NCBI GenBank assembly: GCA_030696315.1 | Contig: JAUYSM010000061.1 | Location: 1 to 64,000, forward strand | DNA from: Pseudohongiella sp. | Lineage (GTDB): Bacteria > Pseudomonadota > Gammaproteobacteria > Pseudomonadales > Pseudohongiellaceae | Direction of reading: 5' to 3' | Length of the DNA stretch: 64,000 nucleotides | Shown here: positions 9,040-18,258 of the stretch, one piece after another | Position numbering within the stretch: the stretch's first letter is position 1 | Layout: every line of letters starts with the position of its first letter | Program-made: the position numbers and the translations under genes | The notes under the pieces: model-generated | Databases searched by the model: none | The model's input: only the letters and a program-made list of their open reading frames with translations | What the model was told of the DNA's origin: nothing

Positions 9040-9123
9040 GCCCGGTGGGAGGTCAGCGGTGAGCGAGGGACAATAAAGACGCCCAAGGCGTCGTCCCGAG
9101 GAACCGCTGACCTCCCAACGGGC
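9040..9123 (-). terminator. Nested palindrome with terminator-like core (element B)
   Basis: Outer 21-bp arms gcccggtgggaggtcagcggt are repeated in inverse at 9103-9123 with one mismatch. The inner stem is gggac/gtccc and the core gacgcc-caa-ggcgtc. On the minus strand the core is followed by TTTATTG, so it fits a terminator for the deacetylase gene. It shares GAGCGA, ATAAAGACGCC, GGCGTCG and GAGGA with element A, while the stem bases differ in a compensating way. Confidence 0.75.
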
Positions 9124-9148
9124 GTATCAACAGCGCCAAAACACAAAC

Positions 9149-10288
9149 TCAATCCGCATTCCCCGGCACAGACCGAATCCACAACTTGTTAAACCAATAA
9201 TACCGATTGGTCCCGCGTTTCGGCGCCGTACAGATATACCCATAACGACGCATCTGAAATTCTTCTTCTGCCTGAATGGTAAATCGCACTGCATCACGAT
9301 CCAGCCACTGCAGCGTCAACGGTTTGCCATTGGCATAACAGCCGAGCTGCGACACATTAAAATCACCTGCCAGCTGCAAGGTCACCGGGGGGTTTTTGCT
9401 GTCTGTCACCGGCGAGCGCGGGGAGTGCTCGAGTACCTGGAACGCCAGACTGTCCAGCTTGGTGCGGGCCGAGGCAATATCGGCAAAGGAGGCAGCCAGC
9501 GGATAGCGTGGCAGGGCCGTAAAGTCGGAGTAATAGCCGACCGCTCCGGAGTTCTGTGCGAGCGCCACAAAACCGAGTTCCTCAATCATCGCCATGATGT
9601 CTTCATCAAACTCGCCATAAGGGTAGGCCATGATCTTGTGATCCTGGCCGGTTTCCCGGCGGATATGCTCTTGAGCTTCGAGCAGTTCGGCGCGCAAACG
9701 TGCCAGGCGGTCGGCATTGGTTTCGCCGGGCAGGGCATCCACCATGTGCGGGTGGTTTACCATGTGATTGGCGATGATCACCCCACCTTCGGACATTTCA
9801 CGCACCTGATCCCAGTTCATATACCCACGTTGATTGTCATTAATCGGCTGTGTGGTGGCAAACAGCGTCATGGGGAAACCAAATTCCTTGAGCAGCGGCC
9901 AGCCGGTGTCGTAGATGGATATGTAAGCATCGTCAAAGGTCAGCGCGGCGGTGCGCTCGGGAATCGGCTCTTTGTTTTGCAGTGCCTGAATCAGGCGATC
10001 CAGCGGCCAGACTTCAAAGTTGTTGTCGCGCAGATATTCCATCTGAATGCGCAGTTCGTCTGCGGTCAGACTGGTTGAGCGCGGTGTGGAGTCGGAAACA
10101 TGGTGGTAAATCGTAATGACAGCATGGCCCTCTTGTGTGACCGAGGGCGAATGTGCGATCGAGGGCGAAGGCACGGTTTGCGCCAGCACCGCATGGGTAT
10201 TCAAAATACTCAGGCCGCCAAGCGTGATGGCCAGTTTTATAAAACGCTTCAAAGTGCTGTGTGTTCTCAGGGAAGGTAATAACGCCAT
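9149..10288 (-). CDS. Secreted polysaccharide deacetylase (CE4/NodB domain)
   Basis: 379-aa exported protein: basic start, hydrophobic segment 17-34 and a cleavage-like THAVLAQ. A NodB-type domain follows with metal/catalytic motif TFDD (117-120), the second histidine motif HMVNH (175-179) and MAYPYGEFDEDI further on. CE4 enzymes remove N-acetyl groups from polymers such as poly-GlcNAc or peptidoglycan; the layout, with an extra C-terminal region of about 110 aa, is reminiscent of PgaB/IcaB-like proteins but no pga genes are nearby. AGAGG is seven bases before the ATG. Convergent with the bax-like gene, so both neighbours may act on cell-envelope glycans (inference). Confidence 0.85.
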   Translation of the reverse strand: MALLPSLRTHSTLKRFIKLAITLGGLSILNTHAVLAQTVPSPSIAHSPSVTQEGHAVITIYHHVSDSTPRSTSLTADELRIQMEYLRDNNFEVWPLDRLIQALQNKEPIPERTAALTFDDAYISIYDTGWPLLKEFGFPMTLFATTQPINDNQRGYMNWDQVREMSEGGVIIANHMVNHPHMVDALPGETNADRLARLRAELLEAQEHIRRETGQDHKIMAYPYGEFDEDIMAMIEELGFVALAQNSGAVGYYSDFTALPRYPLAASFADIASARTKLDSLAFQVLEHSPRSPVTDSKNPPVTLQLAGDFNVSQLGCYANGKPLTLQWLDRDAVRFTIQAEEEFQMRRYGYICTAPKRGTNRYYWFNKLWIRSVPGNAD

Positions 10289-10375
10289 GATTGGCCTCTG
10301 CTGTTAATTCAATAGCTTGTCGTGTTGCCGATGCAATCTCAGGCGATAATCCTACCGCAATCAGAGAGTTTTTAC

Positions 10376-10411
10376 TTTATGTTGCCCCCCGGATTGTGGT
10401 ATAAATCCGCC
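10376..10411 (+). promoter_or_regulatory. Probable rpsB-tsf promoter (extended -10 with GC-rich discriminator)
   Basis: TGgTATAAAT at 10397-10406 is an extended -10; a weak -35 (TTTATG) lies about 18 bases upstream. The following tccgcccgc is a GC-rich discriminator, as is typical of growth-rate-controlled translation genes. Confidence 0.55.
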
Positions 10412-10434
10412 CGCTTTGATAAGGGAGCGGTATA

Positions 10435-10496
10435 GGGGACGGAGGGATCATTTTTTGTACAGCGCTCGTTGTACAAAAAATGATCCCTCCGTCCCC
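10435..10496. repeat. 62-bp perfect-arm palindrome of the ggggacggagggatc family
   Basis: Arms ggggacggagggatcatttt... extend through a second inner palindrome ttgtac/gtacaa around agcgctcgt, so the whole unit is a longer version of the 37-bp repeats. It lies between the inferred rpsB promoter and the rpsB leader, and would therefore be transcribed in the 5' untranslated region. Confidence 0.9.
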
Positions 10497-10499
10497 AAG

Positions 10500-10614
10500 T
10501 AAGTTCCACATAACGTCACACATACATCGACACATGTACCCTGGGTGCTGCAGAAATGCAGTTGGGTCATGGGATGTATGGAGGCCTAACCCGGAAATAG
10601 ACAAGGTATTTAAC
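10500..10614 (+). promoter_or_regulatory. rpsB leader, candidate S2 autoregulatory region
   Basis: The region before rpsB holds stem-forming ctgcagaaatgcag and ggaggcctaaccc close to the start codon. In gammaproteobacteria S2 represses its own rpsB-tsf mRNA through a conserved leader near this position, and a ggagg...taaccc segment is similar to that leader. The match was made by eye only. Confidence 0.45.
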
Positions 10615-11385
10615 ATGACAACTGTGTCAATGAAAGACATGCTCAAAGCTGGCGTCCACTTTGGACACCAGACCCGTTACTGGAACCCCAAGATGAAGCA
10701 GTTCATCTTCGGTGCACGTAACAAGATCCACATCATCAACCTGGAGCACACTGTTCCTGCGATGAACGAAGCACTGGCTGCTGCACAAAGCCTGGCTGCT
10801 CGTAACAAAAAGATTCTGTTTGTTGGCACCAAGCGTGCGGCAGGTCCTGTGATCAAGGCGCAAGCCGAGCGTTGCGGTATGCCTTACGTTGACCACCGCT
10901 GGTTGGGTGGCATGCTGACCAATTACAAAACCATTCGTGGTTCAATCAAGCGTCTGCGTGATCTGGAAGCTCAGGAAACTGATGGCACCCTGGATCGTCT
11001 GACCAAAAAAGAAGCCCTGATGCGTCGTCGCGCCAAAGAGAAACTCGAGCGCAGCATCGGTGGTATCAAGGATATGGCTGGCCTGCCGGATGCACTGTTT
11101 GTGATCGACGTTGATCACGAGCGTATTTCCATCACTGAAGCCAACAGCCTGCGCATTCCGGTTATTGGAGTGGTTGATACCAACTCCAATCCTGACGGCG
11201 TTGATTACCCGATTCCCGGCAATGACGACGCTATGCGCGCCATTGAGCTGTACGCATCTGCCATCGCTGACGCCTGCATCGCTGGCCGTTCTACCGGTAA
11301 CCTGGTGAATGACAGCGAATTCGTGGAAGTGGTTGACGCGCCGGCTGCAGCAGACGCTGCTGCAACGACCGAAGCATCTGCCTGA
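10615..11385 (+). CDS. rpsB: 30S ribosomal protein S2
   Basis: 256-aa S2. The N-terminus [27 protein letters not shown] and the block [16 protein letters not shown] are diagnostic. S2 is a late-assembling protein of the small subunit. The ORF track start at 10480 lies in the repeat and is rejected; the ATG at 10615 has AAGG upstream. The C-terminus has an alanine-rich tail. First gene of the rpsB-tsf pair, followed by a strong hairpin. Confidence 0.98.
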   Translation: MTTVSMKDMLKAGVHFGHQTRYWNPKMKQFIFGARNKIHIINLEHTVPAMNEALAAAQSLAARNKKILFVGTKRAAGPVIKAQAERCGMPYVDHRWLGGMLTNYKTIRGSIKRLRDLEAQETDGTLDRLTKKEALMRRRAKEKLERSIGGIKDMAGLPDALFVIDVDHERISITEANSLRIPVIGVVDTNSNPDGVDYPIPGNDDAMRAIELYASAIADACIAGRSTGNLVNDSEFVEVVDAPAAADAAATTEASA

Positions 11386-11453
11386 TCGGGCGGGGATGCC
11401 ACCCCGGCATCCCACACTTGCTGATTTGTAACAACATAACTACATAGCTGTTT

Positions 11454-11481
11454 AAAAAAAGGGGCCTTGCCCCTTTTTTTT
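11454..11481 (+). terminator. Rho-independent terminator between rpsB and tsf
   Basis: aaaaaaaggggccttgcccctttttttt: a short GC stem flanked by A- and T-runs, usable on both strands. It would limit tsf expression relative to rpsB, as is seen in other gammaproteobacteria. Confidence 0.85.
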
Positions 11482-11540
11482 AATAACAGGTTTTAACTTC
11501 AAGTATTCATTTTTACAGATTGATAAAGAGGCTACTCAAC

Positions 11541-12416
11541 ATGGCAGAAATTACTGCAGGTATGGTCAAGGAATTACGTGAGCGCACCGGTCTGGGCATG
11601 ATGGACTGCAAAAAGGCGCTGGTTGAATCAAACGGTGATCTGGAAAAGGCCATCGAAGATCTGCGTAAAGCCAGCGGCCTGAAAGCCGCCAAAAAAGCCG
11701 GCCGCACTGCTGCTGAAGGTGTGGTTGTATCGCGTGTTGCTGAAGACGGCAGTTATGCGGTTATGGTTGAAATCAACAGCGAAACCGACTTTGTTGCCCG
11801 CGACAATAACTTTCTGGGTTTTGCTGCCACCATTCTTGATAAGGCGTTCACAACTAAACAGTCATCTGTTGAGGCCCTGATGGCGGGCGAGCTGGAAGCA
11901 GCACGTGAAGCATTGGTTCAGAAAATTGGCGAAAACATCAACGTGCGTCGCATCCAGGTGACTGACGCGCCTGAAGGTGTGGCGGCGAGCTACGTACACA
12001 GCAATAACCGTATTTCTGTGGTTGTGGCGCTCAAAGGCGGCGACGCTGTGCTGGCGCGTGATATCGCTATGCACATTGCAGCAGCTAATCCGCTGGTTGT
12101 ACGCTCTGCTGATCTGTCACAGGACTTGCTCGAGAAAGAGCGCGAAATCTACACCGCGCAGGCAGCAGAAAGTGGCAAACCGGCTGATATCGTTGCAAAA
12201 ATGGTTGAAGGTCGTGTGCGTAAGTACGTGGCAGAAGTCACCTTGCTTGAGCAGCAGTTTGTAAAAGATCCTGAGCAGACCATTTCTGCGCTGCTGAAAA
12301 AAGCGGGCGCGGATGTGGTGAGCTTCGTACGTTACGAAGTGGGCGAAGGCATCGAGAAAGAAGTGGTAGATTTTGCTGAAGAAGTCAAAGCACAAGCAGC
12401 TGCTGCCAAGCAGTAA
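11541..12416 (+). CDS. tsf: Elongation factor Ts
   Basis: 291-aa guanine-nucleotide exchange factor for EF-Tu. The N-terminal block [27 protein letters not shown] and [13 protein letters not shown] are the two EF-Ts signatures. The seven extra codons in the track are not needed; the ATG at 11541 is chosen for the conserved N-terminus. Lies behind the rpsB terminator and ahead of pyrH. Confidence 0.98.
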   Translation: MAEITAGMVKELRERTGLGMMDCKKALVESNGDLEKAIEDLRKASGLKAAKKAGRTAAEGVVVSRVAEDGSYAVMVEINSETDFVARDNNFLGFAATILDKAFTTKQSSVEALMAGELEAAREALVQKIGENINVRRIQVTDAPEGVAASYVHSNNRISVVVALKGGDAVLARDIAMHIAAANPLVVRSADLSQDLLEKEREIYTAQAAESGKPADIVAKMVEGRVRKYVAEVTLLEQQFVKDPEQTISALLKKAGADVVSFVRYEVGEGIEKEVVDFAEEVKAQAAAAKQ

Positions 12417-12434
12417 TTTGTGGTTTGAATGTGT

Positions 12435-12469
12435 CGGGTGATATGCCGCAAACAGGGGTATATCACTCG
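12435..12469 (+). promoter_or_regulatory. Hairpin between tsf and pyrH
   Basis: cgggtgatatgcc pairs with gg-tatatcactcg, giving a stem of about ten base pairs with one bulge. No U-run follows, so it is more likely an mRNA processing or stability structure than a terminator. Confidence 0.4.
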
Positions 12470-12521
12470 CGCCATTCTGTGGTTAAAGTATCCATAACAA
12501 GTTTCAACAAGCGGGATCATC

Positions 12522-13256
12522 ATGGCAAAAGCTGAAAAAAAGTATAAACGCATACTATTAAAGCTGAGCGGTGAGGCGCTGATGGGCGATGCCGACTTTG
12601 GTATCGACCCTAAAGTGCTCGATCGCATGGCCGTCGAAGTCGGCCAGCTTGTTGGGCTTGGCATTCAGATTGGCATGGTGATTGGTGGCGGCAATCTGTT
12701 CCGCGGTGCAGCGTTAAGTGCCGCCGGTATGGAACGGGTTACCGGAGACCATATGGGCATGCTGGCAACCGTGATGAATGCGCTGGCGATGCGCGATGCC
12801 ATGGAAAGAGCCGGAATCAGTACCCGTGTGATGTCAGCCATTCCCATGAGTGGCGTGGTGGAGCACTATGATCGCCGCGCAGCCATTCGTCATATCCGCA
12901 ACGGCGATGTGGTGATTTTTGCCGCAGGTACGGGCAATCCATTTTTTACAACAGACTCGGCAGCTTGCCTGCGCGGTATCGAAATTGATGCCGAACTCAT
13001 CCTGAAAGCAACCAAAGTTGATGGTGTATACTCGGCCGATCCTATGAAGGTGCCCGACGCCGTCAAATATGATTACCTGACCTACGACGAAGTGCTGGAT
13101 CGTAAACTGGGCGTGATGGATCTGACCGCAATCTGTCTGGTGCGTGACCACGATATTCCTGTGTGTGTGTTTAACATGCAGAAACCGGGATCATTGCTGA
13201 ACAATGTCATGGGTTTGACGGATGGAACCTTGATAGGCGTGACGAATTCGAATTAA
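12522..13256 (+). CDS. pyrH: UMP kinase
   Basis: Hexameric bacterial UMP kinase (UMP + ATP to UDP + ADP), 244 aa, of the amino-acid-kinase fold rather than the usual NMP-kinase fold. [37 protein letters not shown] and [13 protein letters not shown] are family signatures. Typical position between tsf and frr. RBS-like gcgggat lies just before the ATG. Confidence 0.98.
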   Translation: MAKAEKKYKRILLKLSGEALMGDADFGIDPKVLDRMAVEVGQLVGLGIQIGMVIGGGNLFRGAALSAAGMERVTGDHMGMLATVMNALAMRDAMERAGISTRVMSAIPMSGVVEHYDRRAAIRHIRNGDVVIFAAGTGNPFFTTDSAACLRGIEIDAELILKATKVDGVYSADPMKVPDAVKYDYLTYDEVLDRKLGVMDLTAICLVRDHDIPVCVFNMQKPGSLLNNVMGLTDGTLIGVTNSN

Positions 13257-13268
13257 CAGGGGATTACC

Positions 13269-13826
13269 ATGATCGAACAAACCATTAAAGATGCTACCGA
13301 GCGTATGGAAAAGTCCTTACACTCCCTTGAAATAGCATTCAACAAAATTCGTACTGGCCGCGCGCACCCGAGTATTCTGGACAGCGTGATGGTGTCTTAC
13401 TACGGTTCTGACACACCTTTGAGCCAACTTGCCAACATTACGGTGGAAGAAGGTCGTTTGCTGGTGATTGCTCCCTGGGAACGCAAACTGATTACCGAAG
13501 TTGAGAAGGCAATCCTGCGCTCTGATCTGGGATTGAATCCGTCCAACAATGGCGAAAGTATTCGTTTGCCAATGCCGGCGCTGACCGAAGAAACGCGCCG
13601 CGAATATACCAAACAAGCTAAAAACGAAGCAGAAGGTGCGCGTGTTGCGATTCGTAATATTCGCCGTGATGCCAATGGGCATATCAAAGATCTGCTCAAA
13701 AACAAAGAAATCAGCGAAGACGATCAGCGCCGTGCTGAAGAGCGTATTCAGAAGCTGACTGATAAATATATTGCTTCCGTCGACGCTGCGTTCAGTGTCA
13801 AGGAAAAGGATCTGCTGTCCATCTGA
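13269..13826 (+). CDS. frr: Ribosome recycling factor
   Basis: 185 aa, the exact family length. RRF splits the post-termination ribosome together with EF-G. Recognisable blocks are FNKIRTGRAHPSILD, ERKLITEVEKAI and EETRREYTKQAK. AGGGGAT precedes the ATG; only 12 bases separate it from pyrH, so the two are probably co-transcribed. Confidence 0.98.
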   Translation: MIEQTIKDATERMEKSLHSLEIAFNKIRTGRAHPSILDSVMVSYYGSDTPLSQLANITVEEGRLLVIAPWERKLITEVEKAILRSDLGLNPSNNGESIRLPMPALTEETRREYTKQAKNEAEGARVAIRNIRRDANGHIKDLLKNKEISEDDQRRAEERIQKLTDKYIASVDAAFSVKEKDLLSI

Positions 13827-13907
13827 TCCCGATCGGCCCTGGTTGACTTCACTGTGTTGGTCAGCCTGAAAATATCCAGACAATAGTGAGACGCAGAAGG
13901 ACAAACA

Positions 13908-14750
13908 GTGCCTGACAAGGACAGCAACAAGCAACATAACAGCCAGCCTCGCCATGTGGCGGTGATTATGGATGGCAACAATCGCTGGGCCAAAGCGCAT
14001 GGTCTGGGCGGCAGCGCTGGACACAGGGCGGGCGCTGAAGCGGCGCGCGAACTGGTGTTTTCCTGCGCTGATCGGCAGATCGAGTACTTGACACTGTTTG
14101 CCTTCAGCAGTGAGAACTGGCTGCGCCCGAATAAAGAAGTCAAAGGCCTGATGGCGCTGTTTTTGAGTGTCTTGCGCCGCAAAGAGATTCGCCAGATGCA
14201 CGAGCGCAACGTGCGCCTGCAATTTATCGGCAACCGCAACAGTTTTGCGCCACGCCTCTTAAAAAACATGCTTGAAGTTGAGCAACTCACCCGTCACAAC
14301 ACCGGTATGGTAGTGACGGTGGCAGCCGACTACGGCGGGCAGTGGGATATCAGCCAGGCCTGTCGCGCCTTGGCAGAACAGGCGCAAAAGGGTTTGATCA
14401 ATCCCTCAGACATTACCACCGAGCATGTGCAGCAATACATCAGTCTGGGGCAGGCACCTGCACCTGATTTGTGTATCCGAACCGGCGGCGAACGTCGCAT
14501 CAGTAACTTCCTGCTCTGGCAGATGGCTTACACCGAGTTGTATTTTACTGACTGCTACTGGCCTGATTTTAATGATGCTACTCTGCAATTGGCATTGGAT
14601 GATTTCAGCCAACGCAAACGTCGTTATGGCGGCCATTCCGAGAGTGATGAATTGACCCTGTCTCATGAACCTACCTCACCAATTCGACCAGCGCCGATAG
14701 CCGGAAAATCATCGGATGTGCTGGCGTCTGTGTCAGGAAACGGTGTCTGA
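13908..14750 (+). CDS. uppS: Undecaprenyl diphosphate synthase
   Basis: cis-prenyltransferase making the C55 lipid carrier for peptidoglycan and O-antigen. VAVIMDGNNRWAKA holds the catalytic Asp, FAFSSENW is the substrate-binding block, and RTGGERRISNFLLWQ the C-terminal signature. The start codon is GTG with GAAGGA upstream. At 280 aa it is longer than usual (about 250) because of a proline/serine-rich tail after SESDE. Overlaps cdsA. Confidence 0.97.
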   Translation: MPDKDSNKQHNSQPRHVAVIMDGNNRWAKAHGLGGSAGHRAGAEAARELVFSCADRQIEYLTLFAFSSENWLRPNKEVKGLMALFLSVLRRKEIRQMHERNVRLQFIGNRNSFAPRLLKNMLEVEQLTRHNTGMVVTVAADYGGQWDISQACRALAEQAQKGLINPSDITTEHVQQYISLGQAPAPDLCIRTGGERRISNFLLWQMAYTELYFTDCYWPDFNDATLQLALDDFSQRKRRYGGHSESDELTLSHEPTSPIRPAPIAGKSSDVLASVSGNGV

Positions 14751-15615
14751 CGTGCTGCGTCAACGTGTACTGACCGCCATTGTGATGCTGCTGGTGTTAT
14801 ACGCCGGCACCGCCTGGTTGTCGCCGACCTGGTATGCAGGTTTCCTGAGTCTGATCATGCTGCCGGCGCTACTGGAGTGGGCAGAGTTGATGGGGCTGCA
14901 GCGCCCGCGCGACAAAGCCCTGTGGATATTGTTTATTACCACCATCGTTGTGCCAATTCTGATTGTGTTTGTATTCCCTGGTGCCGTGCCCTCGACCATG
15001 GGTGTTGCGGTGGTGAGCACAATGGCGGTGGTGTACTGGTTTGTGGTGTTTCTGGCGATCAGTGTGTACCCGGCGGGCCAGCATTATTGGGGAGCGACCT
15101 GGAAACTGGCCGCCATGGGCATTGCCAGCCTGATACCGACCTGGCTAGGGCTGTTTTATCTCAAGACCCTGGACCCCAGCGGTATGTTGGTGTTTATCCT
15201 GATCGGGCTGGTCAGCATTGTCGACATCGGTGCCTATTTCAGTGGTCGCGCCTGGGGGCGCAAAAAACTGGCGTTGGCGCTGAGTCCCAAGAAGTCGTGG
15301 GCAGGGTTTTGGGGCGGCATGGCCAGTTGTGCCGCACTGGCAAGTGTAATCCTGTGGTGGGTGCACACACGGTATCAGCCATTGACGATTGATCTTTGGA
15401 TTCTGTTGTTGGCAGCGGCCATGTTGATGGCAGTGTTCTCGGTAATTGGTGACTTGTTTGAAAGCATGCTGAAGCGCCACCGTGGCATCAAGGATAGCGG
15501 TCGTTTGTTGCCCGGGCATGGCGGCTTTCTTGACCGCATTGACAGTTTGATGGCGGCTACCCCGATTTATGTGCTGGCCTTGCTGGTGCTCAGTAACGGT
15601 CTGGCGGTAATTTGA
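14743..15615 (+). CDS. cdsA: Phosphatidate cytidylyltransferase
   Basis: Polytopic inner-membrane enzyme that converts phosphatidic acid + CTP to CDP-diacylglycerol. Several hydrophobic segments fill the first two thirds. The C-terminal signature SVIGDLFESMLKRHRGIKDSG-like block with LLPGHGGFLDRIDS is diagnostic. The start is uncertain: GTG at 14743 has AGGA four bases upstream and overlaps uppS by 8 bases (290 aa); GTG 14752 or the track's ATG 14716 are alternatives. Confidence 0.96.
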   Translation: MSDVLRQRVLTAIVMLLVLYAGTAWLSPTWYAGFLSLIMLPALLEWAELMGLQRPRDKALWILFITTIVVPILIVFVFPGAVPSTMGVAVVSTMAVVYWFVVFLAISVYPAGQHYWGATWKLAAMGIASLIPTWLGLFYLKTLDPSGMLVFILIGLVSIVDIGAYFSGRAWGRKKLALALSPKKSWAGFWGGMASCAALASVILWWVHTRYQPLTIDLWILLLAAAMLMAVFSVIGDLFESMLKRHRGIKDSGRLLPGHGGFLDRIDSLMAATPIYVLALLVLSNGLAVI

Positions 15616-16841
15616 TGAAAACCTCACTTGAATCAGTTCAGGCACAGCGAATCACCGTGCTGGGCTCAACCGGCTCTGTGGGTACCAGCACGCTTGATGT
15701 CATTTCCCGTTATCCGGAACTGTCTATTTATGCTTTGAGCGCGGGCAGCAACATCGATCTGTTGTACGAACAATGCCTGCGCTTCAAACCCCATGTTGCC
15801 GTGTTGCTGGATGAGCAGCATGCTGACATCTTGCGTCAGCGTTTGTATGTGGCTGGCAGCGATACTGAAGTCCGCTGCGGCCCACTGGCTTTGTGCGAGA
15901 TTGCTTCCTCGCCCGATGTAGATACAGTGATGGCGGCGATTGTGGGTGCTGCCGGATTGCCACCCGCGTTGGCCGCAGCGTCAAGTGGCAAAAAAGTACT
16001 GTTGGCAAACAAAGAAGCCTTGGTCACAGCCGGTGCTTTGTTTATGAAAGCGGCTGACGACAGCGGCGCGGTGGTTTTACCCATAGACAGCGAACACAAC
16101 GCCATTTTTCAGTGTTTACCCTCTGCCTCGCAGCAGCAGCGCGGACAGTTGTCCTCACATGGCGTGCGCCGGGTGGTGCTCACAGCATCCGGCGGACCAT
16201 TTTTGACCACACCTTTAAATGAGTTGGAGCGGGTGACACCCGCGCAGGCGTGCAAACATCCGAACTGGACCATGGGTCGGAAAATTTCCGTTGATTCTGC
16301 GACCATGATGAATAAAGGTCTGGAGTTTATAGAGGCGTGTTTTTTGTTTGATCTGCCGCCCTCGCAGGTTGATGTATTGATTCACCCGCAGAGTATTGTG
16401 CATTCCATGGTTGAATACCGTGACGGGTCGGTGCTGGCGCAGTTGGGCAGCCCGGACATGCGCGTGCCGATTGCCCATGCCTTGGCATGGCCGCAGCGTA
16501 TGGATTCCGGCGCCAGCTTTCTGGATCTGGTGAAAAGCCCCGATCTGCAGTTTATGACGCCGGATCTTGAGCGTTTTCCAGCACTGGCATTGGGCATGGA
16601 GGCCGCGGCGCAAGGCGGTTATGCACCCTGTATTTTGAATGCCGCCAATGAAATTGCAGTGGCCGCGTTTCTGGACGGACAGATACGGTTTACTGAGATA
16701 CCGGGGGTCATTTCCGGCACTCTGGCGCAAATAACTTGTCGCGAGCCGCTGTCTATCGCTATGATTCAGTCAGTAGATCAACACGCACGAGCCGTCGCCA
16801 GTGAGCTGACAGCGGGACGTAACAGTAAGCTTCTTCCTTAG
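15615..16841 (+). CDS. dxr: 1-deoxy-D-xylulose 5-phosphate reductoisomerase
   Basis: Second enzyme of the MEP isoprenoid pathway (DXP + NADPH to MEP), 408 aa. NADPH-binding LGSTGSVGTSTLDV at the N-terminus; metal-site block DSEHNAIFQCL and SVDSATMMNKGLEFIEA are diagnostic. The ATG overlaps the cdsA stop (TGATG), so translation is probably coupled. ispD and ispF of the same pathway lie about 20 kb downstream. Also known as ispC. Confidence 0.97.
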   Translation: MKTSLESVQAQRITVLGSTGSVGTSTLDVISRYPELSIYALSAGSNIDLLYEQCLRFKPHVAVLLDEQHADILRQRLYVAGSDTEVRCGPLALCEIASSPDVDTVMAAIVGAAGLPPALAAASSGKKVLLANKEALVTAGALFMKAADDSGAVVLPIDSEHNAIFQCLPSASQQQRGQLSSHGVRRVVLTASGGPFLTTPLNELERVTPAQACKHPNWTMGRKISVDSATMMNKGLEFIEACFLFDLPPSQVDVLIHPQSIVHSMVEYRDGSVLAQLGSPDMRVPIAHALAWPQRMDSGASFLDLVKSPDLQFMTPDLERFPALALGMEAAAQGGYAPCILNAANEIAVAAFLDGQIRFTEIPGVISGTLAQITCREPLSIAMIQSVDQHARAVASELTAGRNSKLLP

Positions 16842-16859
16842 TAGTACCGGACAGGATTT

Positions 16860-18257
16860 ATGTTGCAGACCTTGGTTGTAAATATCTTGGCCCTGATTGT
16901 CACCTTGGGCGTACTGGTTACCGTGCACGAATTTGGGCATTTCTGGGTCGCGCGACGATGTGGCGTGAAAGTGCTGCGCTTTTCGATTGGGTTTGGCAAA
17001 GCCGTCAAAACCTGGGTAGGCAAAGATGGATGTGAATACGTCATCGCGCCGATTCCACTGGGTGGTTATGTCAAGATGCTAGGTCAGGAGGATACACGCG
17101 CCGATGCTGGCAGCAGTGTGCCTGTGGACGAGCGTCATATGGCGTTTAATTTCAAACCACTCTGGCAGCGCTTTGCGATTGTAGCAGCCGGGCCGATGGC
17201 TAATTTCCTGTTGGCGATTCTGGTGTTCTGGCTGATCAACGTGGCTTATGGACAGCGTGGCATTGCGCCTGTGATTGGCAGTATCTTGCCGGACTCGCCG
17301 GCCTGGCAGGCAGGCTTGCGCGCCGGTGATGAAATTGTGTCCGTTGACGGCAATGACACGACCTTATGGCAGCACGTCACCATGGCCATGCTGGACCGGC
17401 TCGGTGAAACCGGGAGCTTGCAGATCACCGCGATTCCACAAGACCAGATTGATCCTCGTGACTTTTTTATTCCCCTGAACAGCTGGCAATCGTCCAGCGC
17501 CGAGCCTGATCCCATGGGATCTTTGGGCATTGTGCAGTTTGATATTCCTCCAATTCTTGACACCATTGTGCCCGATGGCGCGGCGCAGCGTGCCGGGTTA
17601 ATGACGGGTGATCGTATTGTGAGTGCCAACGGCGAGCCGGTGTCAGGCTGGGTGCAGTGGGTCAACATTGTGCGCGCCAGTCCGGAACTGCCTTTGGAAG
17701 TTGTTGTCGAACGTGCGGCAGGGGCTGAACGCGCGGCGCTGATATTGACACCGGCTGCCAGCCAGGCAGCCGATGGTTCAGTGACAGGTGTGATCGGTGC
17801 CAGTGTTGCGCCTTATGATCTGTATGCCAGTTTGCCGGCTGATCAGCGCCGGGAAGTGACTTATAACCCGATCACTGCCGTTGTCCCTGCCTTGCAGGAG
17901 ACCTGGGATAAATCGGTGTTTGTGCTGGAATCCATCAAGAAGATGGTGATTGGACTGATTTCAGTCAAGAATATTAATGGCCCGATTACCATTGCTCAGG
18001 TCGCCGGTGAAACGGCCAGTTATGGTCTTGAAGTGTATCTTGGCTTTTTGGCGATATTGAGCATCAGTCTGGGCGTGATGAATCTGTTGCCGATTCCTGT
18101 GCTGGATGGAGGGCATTTGTTGTATTACACCGTTGAGGCTATCATACGCCGCCCGGTACCCGAGCGCATTCAGGCCATGGGCCTGCAACTTGGATTGCTG
18201 ATCATCGGTGGCATCATGATGCTGGCCATATATAACGACGTCAGTCGGCTGCTGTGA
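16860..18257 (+). CDS. rseP: Site-2 intramembrane metalloprotease RseP
   Basis: 465-aa membrane protease that performs the second cut of anti-sigma-E factor RseA and clears signal-peptide remnants. Zinc motif HEFGH at 23-27 in the first membrane segment; two central PDZ domains (for example GSILPDSPAWQAGLRAGDEI and TIVPDGAAQRAGLMTGDRI); the second active-site motif IPVLDGGH near the C-terminus. Classic position between dxr and bamA. Confidence 0.97.
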   Translation: MLQTLVVNILALIVTLGVLVTVHEFGHFWVARRCGVKVLRFSIGFGKAVKTWVGKDGCEYVIAPIPLGGYVKMLGQEDTRADAGSSVPVDERHMAFNFKPLWQRFAIVAAGPMANFLLAILVFWLINVAYGQRGIAPVIGSILPDSPAWQAGLRAGDEIVSVDGNDTTLWQHVTMAMLDRLGETGSLQITAIPQDQIDPRDFFIPLNSWQSSSAEPDPMGSLGIVQFDIPPILDTIVPDGAAQRAGLMTGDRIVSANGEPVSGWVQWVNIVRASPELPLEVVVERAAGAERAALILTPAASQAADGSVTGVIGASVAPYDLYASLPADQRREVTYNPITAVVPALQETWDKSVFVLESIKKMVIGLISVKNINGPITIAQVAGETASYGLEVYLGFLAILSISLGVMNLLPIPVLDGGHLLYYTVEAIIRRPVPERIQAMGLQLGLLIIGGIMMLAIYNDVSRLL

Positions 18258-18258
18258 T

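Noticed and set aside
8787-9123. CRISPR or tRNA interpretation of the palindromic region
   Set aside because: There are two inverted, not direct, copies with no regular spacers, and no cloverleaf or CCA end.
8841-9182. 113-aa minus-strand ORF between bax-like and deacetylase genes
   Set aside because: It passes through structured palindrome B and overlaps the deacetylase end; it looks non-coding.
10377-10646. 89-aa minus-strand ORF upstream of rpsB
   Set aside because: It is made of the palindrome and antisense leader; there is no coding signature.
13317-14222. 301-aa minus-strand ORF over frr and uppS
   Set aside because: It is antisense to two well-conserved genes; the long open frame is a by-product of their codon use.
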